Positions 14,573 to 18,636 of a DNA stretch of 18,636 nucleotides are shown one piece after another (position 1 is the first letter of the stretch; each line of letters starts with the position of its first letter). Under the pieces are notes generated by a model. It did not search any database. It saw only the letters and a program-made list of their open reading frames with translations, and was not told the origin of the DNA. The position numbers were made by a program, and so were the translations under genes. The DNA lies in the NCBI GenBank assembly GCA_934663655.1, contig CAKUKT010000015.1, forward strand, positions 1 to 18,636, in the 5' to 3' direction. The stretch comes from an uncultured Victivallaceae bacterium (lineage in GTDB: Bacteria > Verrucomicrobiota > Lentisphaeria > Victivallales > Victivallaceae).

Positions 14573-14586
14573 TTAACAATAGTTAA
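14573..14586. promoter_or_regulatory. Possible operator at the MFS-ROK promoter
   Basis: TTAAC-AATA-GTTAA is a perfect 5-bp-arm palindrome positioned over the predicted transcription start. A repressor bound here would block initiation; the ROK protein encoded in the same operon is the obvious candidate. Its sequence differs from the palindrome of the other ROK operon. Confidence 0.4.
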
Positions 14587-14611
14587 TATAAGTAAGATTG
14601 AAAGATTGATT

Positions 14612-15856
14612 ATGGCTCACCGGAATTTACAGTTCGGGCGTTACGATTACGCCGGGTTCTCTGCTTTCACCATGTATTCGGTCTGTTCGCTCGCGATTCC
14701 TCTGATGATCGTGGCGATGGGAAACTCATTAAATTTTCCGCTGGATCAGGGCGGGATGGCGGCCGGCGGCGTGCTGCACGTGGTCCGCAGCATTTTCATG
14801 GTGGCGGCGCTTCTGGTCTGCGGCACGATTTCCGCCCGTCTGGGGAAACGCATCACTATGGGCGGCTGCCTGATTCTCTTCGGGACCGGCATCATGCTCT
14901 GCGCCTTCACCTCCGCTTACTGGATGCTGCTTCCCTGCCTGATGCTTGCCGGATTCGGAGAAGGTATCTGCGAAGGGATTCTTACCCCTTTTATCCAGGA
15001 TTTGCACCCCAAAGCACCGGAACGGTATGTCAATATCGCCCACTCCTTCTGGTCGGTCGGAATCTGTCTTGCAGTGATCGTTGCCGGAGGTTTGCTGACC
15101 CTTGGAGTGAGCTGGCGCCTCGTGCTCGGCACGATCGGCTTCCTGACCGCCTTCGTTTCCCTGCTGTTCCTGTGGCGTGAAAATCCCCGGCGGAAATATC
15201 CTGAGGTCGCGGTCAAAACCGACCATCGGGACGTCTGGCGCTATACGAAGGAAATTGTCCGCGAACCGCGTTTCTGGATCTGCAGCGCGGCGATGTTCTT
15301 CGGTGCGGGGGCGGAATTCGGCCTCACTTTCTGGGCGACCGCCTATATCGAACTGACCTTTCACACCAGCGTCTGGGTCGCGGGCCTCGGCACCGGGGTC
15401 ATCGCGATCGGCATGTTTTTCGGCAGAGCCGGCTTCGGTTATATCGCCCGCCCCCATACGCTGCGCTATATTCTGCTGGCGGCGGGGCTTGGGACGATTC
15501 CGGTCACTGTGCTGCTCGCCTTCCTGCATCCGGGACTGCTGCCGGGCTGGCTATTGTTTCCCCTTTTGTTCATTCTGCTCTTGCTCGCGGGCATCGGCAT
15601 CGCGCCCTTCTGGCCCACCACGCAGGTTTACGGCGTGACCAACCTGCCCCACTGCGACTCCACCATGCTCTATGTCTATTATTCCACGCTGGGGATTCCC
15701 GGCTGCGGATTCTTTTCCTGGCTGATGGGGGTCATGGGGGACCATTTCGGACTGAAAGGCGCCATTCTTGTCGTCCCGGCTTGCCTTATCGTGTTTTCGG
15801 CGATAATTTATTGGGAGTGCTGGATCCGGCAGAAAAAAGGAAAGCGTACCACATGA
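14612..15856 (+). CDS. MFS transporter
   Basis: The 414-residue protein has about 12 predicted membrane helices. The first half shows FGRYDYAGFSAFTMYSVCSL, a conserved RLGKRITMGG loop after the second helix (the MFS motif A position) and AGFGEGICEGILTPFIQDLH in the fourth-helix region. The second half begins after a central basic loop (WRENPRRKYPEV). It includes FGRAGFGYIARP as the matching second-half loop and a GIGIAPFWPTTQVYG helix, as seen in sugar- or drug-transporting MFS proteins. The substrate cannot be told. A TTG at 14606 is an alternative start, but the ATG at 14612 is preferred despite a weak ribosome site. Its stop overlaps the ROK start by 4 bp (ATGA). Confidence 0.88.
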   Translation: MAHRNLQFGRYDYAGFSAFTMYSVCSLAIPLMIVAMGNSLNFPLDQGGMAAGGVLHVVRSIFMVAALLVCGTISARLGKRITMGGCLILFGTGIMLCAFTSAYWMLLPCLMLAGFGEGICEGILTPFIQDLHPKAPERYVNIAHSFWSVGICLAVIVAGGLLTLGVSWRLVLGTIGFLTAFVSLLFLWRENPRRKYPEVAVKTDHRDVWRYTKEIVREPRFWICSAAMFFGAGAEFGLTFWATAYIELTFHTSVWVAGLGTGVIAIGMFFGRAGFGYIARPHTLRYILLAAGLGTIPVTVLLAFLHPGLLPGWLLFPLLFILLLLAGIGIAPFWPTTQVYGVTNLPHCDSTMLYVYYSTLGIPGCGFFSWLMGVMGDHFGLKGAILVVPACLIVFSAIIYWECWIRQKKGKRTT

Positions 15857-16854
15857 AGAAACAAACAACCGCACAATTGCGGAAATCCAATCACAATCTG
15901 GTCCGGAATGTGATGCTGACCGAGGAGGCATGGACCAAAGAAGCCCTTGCCGCCGCAACCGGCCTGAGTCGGTCCACCTGCTACAATATCCTGATGGACA
16001 TGCTGGCGGCCGGAGAAGCGGCCGAACTTTCCCACAGCGCATCCGACGGCGGCCGTCCCGCCTGCCGGTTCCAGTACCGGCGGACTTCCGTGCTTTTTGC
16101 ACTTGTGCTGCTTCAATGTGAAAACCTGCAAAAGAGCGTTTCCATTCTCGTAACCGATGTCGGAGGCACCGTTCTCTCCCGGCAAAAGCGGCAGGTGGAC
16201 AGTGTGAGCGTTGAATTTCTGGGGGAACTGCTGCAGGAAACCGTAAAAGCCGATCCCCGCATAAAGGCCGTCGGCATCTCCTATCCGGGCGCAGTGCGCA
16301 GCGGCAGGACCGCCTGCTGGAGCGATATGGAGGAGCTGACCGACCTCGATTTGCAAACGTTGCTCCGGCAGCGGCTCGATCTTCCTTTGTACATCGAGAA
16401 TGATGTCAACCTCGGCGCATGGGGATACGCCCAGAAGCACCGGGGCGAAACGGATACCTTTGCCTACATCGCCTTTCCCAGAGGGAATCTGCCGGGCTGC
16501 GGACTGGTCCTGAACGGGCAGCTTTTTCAAGGCAGCCGCGGTTTTGCCGGCGAGGTTCTCTATATCCAGAATCTGGACTGGGACGAACAGCGCAGGCGCC
16601 TGCGGGAGAAACACGGTTTGGCGGATATGGTTCTGCAAATGCTGCGCCCCATCACCGCGTTGCTCGACCCGGACCGAATCGTGGTTGCCGGCGATGAGAT
16701 TTCAGCGGGTGACATCGCCTATATTCAGGAAAAATGTCAGGCCATGGTGCGCCATGACTTCCTGCCGGAGCTGATCTTTCAGGGAGATTACGGGTCGGAC
16801 AACTTTGCCGGGCTTCTGAGCGGTGTGCAAAGAACCTGTTTTACGGCAGACTGA
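15853..16854 (+). CDS. ROK-family transcriptional regulator, paralogue of the one at 6401-7414
   Basis: The 333-residue protein has an N-terminal winged helix-turn-helix (about 10-72: EAWTKEALAAATGLSRSTCY then NILMDMLAAGEAAELS, GGRPACRFQY) and a ROK domain with VGISYPGAV, YIENDVNLGAWGYAQK and GCGLVLNGQLFQGSRGFAGE. It aligns without major gaps to the other ROK protein of this window, with shared MLRPITALLDP and HDFLPEL/HEFLPHL segments. Both lack the usual zinc-binding Cys cluster after FAGE, which marks a distinct ROK subgroup. The chosen ATG overlaps the MFS stop (ATGA), so translation is coupled. An upstream in-frame start at 15781 lies inside the MFS gene and is not needed. It probably regulates its own operon through the palindrome at 14573. 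Confidence 0.9.
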   Translation: MKKQTTAQLRKSNHNLVRNVMLTEEAWTKEALAAATGLSRSTCYNILMDMLAAGEAAELSHSASDGGRPACRFQYRRTSVLFALVLLQCENLQKSVSILVTDVGGTVLSRQKRQVDSVSVEFLGELLQETVKADPRIKAVGISYPGAVRSGRTACWSDMEELTDLDLQTLLRQRLDLPLYIENDVNLGAWGYAQKHRGETDTFAYIAFPRGNLPGCGLVLNGQLFQGSRGFAGEVLYIQNLDWDEQRRRLREKHGLADMVLQMLRPITALLDPDRIVVAGDEISAGDIAYIQEKCQAMVRHDFLPELIFQGDYGSDNFAGLLSGVQRTCFTAD

Positions 16855-16855
16855 T

Positions 16856-17923
16856 ATGAATATTCCCCTGCTTCGCGTACTGAATCAGCAACTTCTGCGG
16901 CCGCAATTCCGTGATCCCGTCGAACTGGTGTCATGGATGGGGGCCATTCAGGCCCAGGACCTTCTCTGGATGAAATGGGCACTGGGAGTTCGTCTGCGTC
17001 CATCCGGAATCGGTAAAATCGACAAGGCCCTGAAACAGGGCGAAATCCTACGGCTCCACATCATGCGCCCGACCTGGCACTTTGTCGCGGCAAGGGATAT
17101 TCACTGGATGCTGAAACTTTCCACGGAACGCATCGAGCGCGCCTACCTCTCCTATGCCCGGAGCTGCGGTCTGAATCTCCCGACGGAGCTGCCCGGCAAG
17201 GGCTGCGCTCTTCTCGAAAAAATCCTTGCCGGCCATAAGAATCTGACCGTGGCCGAAATCATCGAAGAGTTCGCCCGAACCGGATTTTCCTCCGACAAAC
17301 AGACCGTGCGGATTCTGCTGGCGGTTGCCGAAGCGCGGGGCGTCATCTGCAGCGGCGGGATGCGGGCGGGAAGATGCACCTATGCTCTTCTGGAGGAACG
17401 AGTTGCTCCAACGCCGGATATCGACAGAGATGAGGCGCTGGCGCGGCTGGCACGGAGTTATTTTCGCAGCCGTTCTCCGGCGGTCCTGCCAGATTTCGTC
17501 TGGTGGTCCGGCCTGACGCAGCGGGAAGCCAGACGGGCCGTGGGCATCATCGGATCGGAATTGAGCGCAGAGCGGCATAACGGGCAGGAATGGTATGTCC
17601 ATCGCGCCTGCCGGACACGCGGGAATCTCTCTGCCGCCTCTTGTCTGCTGCCGCCCTACGACGAATATCTGCTCGGTTACAAGGATCGCACGGAAGTTTT
17701 GCCGAAAGAGCACTATCACAGAGCTTTCACCTCCTATGGAATTTTCTATCCGGTCATTCTTCACCGGGGACGGATCGTCGGAAATTGGAACAAAAAGGCC
17801 AAATGCGGCAAGTTTCAACTGGAGTCCGAACTGTTCGCCGCCGAAAACGATTTCGACTTCCACACAGCTGCGGCCGGATATCTGAAGTTCCTCAAAACCA
17901 AGTCATCCGTTAAAGGTAGATAA
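16856..17923 (+). CDS. AlkZ/YcaQ-like winged-helix DNA glycosylase family protein (HTH_42)
   Basis: The 355-residue protein belongs to the HTH_42 (PF06224) family of winged-helix DNA glycosylases that remove alkylated or crosslinked bases. Family marks are MGAIQAQDLLWMKWALGVR (28-46), IMRPTWHFVAARDIHWML (69-86), a central winged-helix region with LTVAEIIEEFARTGFS, and LLPPYDEYLLGYKDR near the C-terminus. The putative catalytic motif is Q32-A33-Q34. This is the Q-x-Q form of AlkZ-type enzymes, which act on bulky natural-product adducts, rather than the Q-x-D form of YcaQ. The ATG at 16856 starts 1 bp after the ROK stop; a GTG at 16823 inside the ROK gene is a less likely alternative. Co-transcription with an MFS exporter would fit tolerance to a genotoxic compound (inference). 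Confidence 0.87.
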   Translation: MNIPLLRVLNQQLLRPQFRDPVELVSWMGAIQAQDLLWMKWALGVRLRPSGIGKIDKALKQGEILRLHIMRPTWHFVAARDIHWMLKLSTERIERAYLSYARSCGLNLPTELPGKGCALLEKILAGHKNLTVAEIIEEFARTGFSSDKQTVRILLAVAEARGVICSGGMRAGRCTYALLEERVAPTPDIDRDEALARLARSYFRSRSPAVLPDFVWWSGLTQREARRAVGIIGSELSAERHNGQEWYVHRACRTRGNLSAASCLLPPYDEYLLGYKDRTEVLPKEHYHRAFTSYGIFYPVILHRGRIVGNWNKKAKCGKFQLESELFAAENDFDFHTAAAGYLKFLKTKSSVKGR

Positions 17924-18178
17924 TTGCAACGCCAGAGTGAGATCAGTGAAAACAGATATTTTGATTTTGATTACTTGATACTGCTCGAAAAAATCCCTGA
18001 GCAATTTTGCTGATCGTATGAGGCACATAAATTTCAGATTGCATTCGTGTCCAGACAACTCCTTAATAGTACAGCTACTGACGAGCAATACAGCATCTAA
18101 TTCTTAAAGGAAGTAATTGTAATGAATGGCTGCCCAGTCCCTCCATGATAAAGCAAAATATTGACAATGAAGTTTTGA
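17924..18178. other. Intergenic region with no supported gene
   Basis: This 255-bp stretch is clearly more AT-rich than the genes before it. All frames are short or poorly coding on both strands, and no terminator-like hairpin with a T-run follows the AlkZ-like gene. A TTGACA-16-TAGAAT match at 18161-18188 lies at the edge of the HlyD relic but has no intact gene to serve. Confidence 0.5.
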
Positions 18179-18633
18179 AAATTAGAATTCGGAAAAATCG
18201 AATCGGATCGCACGGCGTTGCGCGAGCTGCTGCGCTGCGGAGAAGCACTGACTGTCTGGAGTACGATATCCGGTATATTCGTATTGAAACTGCCATTGCT
18301 GTCGAAACAGGTGTTCCTGCCGAAAGGGACGCAGGCAGGAGAAGTTGTTTCGGAGAAGCTCATGGTGTATGCCTATGCGCAGGATCGCGACATCGGCAAA
18401 CTCAAACCGGGAGCCAAAGCTACCGTTTACCTGCGCGATTCGCTTGCCGCCCTGCCTGCCCGGATTACCGTCGTGAACCGGATCGCGGCGCGGCTGAAGG
18501 ATACTCCGCTGCTTCAGCACTACGGCGGTCCGATACCGGTTTACTTCGCCGACGGCGGCGAACAGAACTACACTTCACCTTTTCGGACGGTCACTCTGTT
18601 TTCAAGGTGCCGTTCATCGATGAACTACCCTAA
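18179..18633 (+). pseudogene. Relic of an HlyD-family periplasmic adaptor (truncated and frameshifted)
   Basis: A frame open from 18179, just after a TGA, encodes about 130 residues typical of the C-terminal half of HlyD/membrane-fusion adaptors. It includes LEFGKIESDRTALRELLRCG, a lipoyl-like SGIFVLKLPLLSKQVFLPKG, GEVVSEKLMVYAYAQDRDIG, LKPGAKATVYLRD and a later HYGGPIPVYFADGGEQNY. Near 18570 the similarity moves to another frame (LHFTFSDGHSVFKVPF), which ends at a TAA at 18631-18633. The change corresponds to a net loss of one base (mod 3). The N-terminal half, including any membrane anchor and the coiled-coil hairpin, is missing and no start codon or ribosome site is present. It is non-functional. 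Intact homologues form export complexes with an inner-membrane transporter or accompany M50-type peptidases. Confidence 0.7.
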
Positions 18634-18636
18634 GTC

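Noticed and set aside
18161..18188. TTGACA-16-TAGAAT promoter-like sequence
   Set aside because: Good consensus match, but only a truncated HlyD relic without a start codon follows, so there is no gene for it to drive.

Overview
The window looks like chromosomal DNA of a Gram-negative, probably anaerobic, host- or gut-associated bacterium. Genes sit in tightly packed blocks with AGGAG-type ribosome binding sites. Two ROK regulators, a Tat-signal DUF362 protein and an HlyD-type periplasmic adaptor relic are present. The mix resembles Lentisphaerota (Victivallaceae-like) or related PVC/Bacteroidota genomes. That taxonomic guess is inference only; no rRNA or tRNA gene is visible.

Layout. (1) Positions 1-3787, plus strand: the tail of an unknown gene, then a close-packed five-gene run (BRO/antirepressor-type protein, a new-looking protein with a C-terminal XRE helix-turn-helix, GNAT acetyltransferase, flavodoxin-fold reductase, arginase-fold hydrolase) with overlaps or gaps of 4 to 18 bp. 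(2) Positions 3978-7414, minus strand: a ROK regulator, an MFS exporter and a HAD-Nudix two-enzyme fusion. This operon diverges from a plus-strand nucleoside hydrolase (7595-8506). The intergenic region holds a 25-bp palindrome centred on the ROK promoter's -35 box and a near-consensus promoter for the hydrolase. Together they suggest a regulated nucleoside / nucleotide-derivative salvage or clean-up module. (3) Positions 8488-12544, minus strand: medium-chain zinc dehydrogenase, GNAT acetyltransferase, Tat-exported DUF362 protein, SDR dehydrogenase, and a chimeric ORF that joins the front of a flavodoxin-type reductase to the back of a PEP mutase/isocitrate lyase-family protein. (4) Positions 12545-14611: a low-GC, gene-poor stretch holding a secreted Cys/His-rich ORF derived from an alcohol dehydrogenase GroES domain, a probable SDR relic, a nitrilase C-terminal relic, inverted repeats and a repeated TTTGGRACAA motif. 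(5) Positions 14612-17923, plus strand: a coupled MFS transporter, second ROK regulator and AlkZ-like (HTH_42) DNA glycosylase-family protein, with its own promoter and a small palindrome. (6) Positions 17924-18636: non-coding DNA and a truncated, frameshifted HlyD adaptor relic.

The recurring themes are two paralogous ROK+MFS modules, several unusual domain fusions, and many gene fragments of different enzyme families within about 10 kb. The fragments mark the right half of the window as a site of repeated deletion and gene decay. No tRNA, rRNA, CRISPR array, complete insertion sequence or convincing rho-independent terminator was found.
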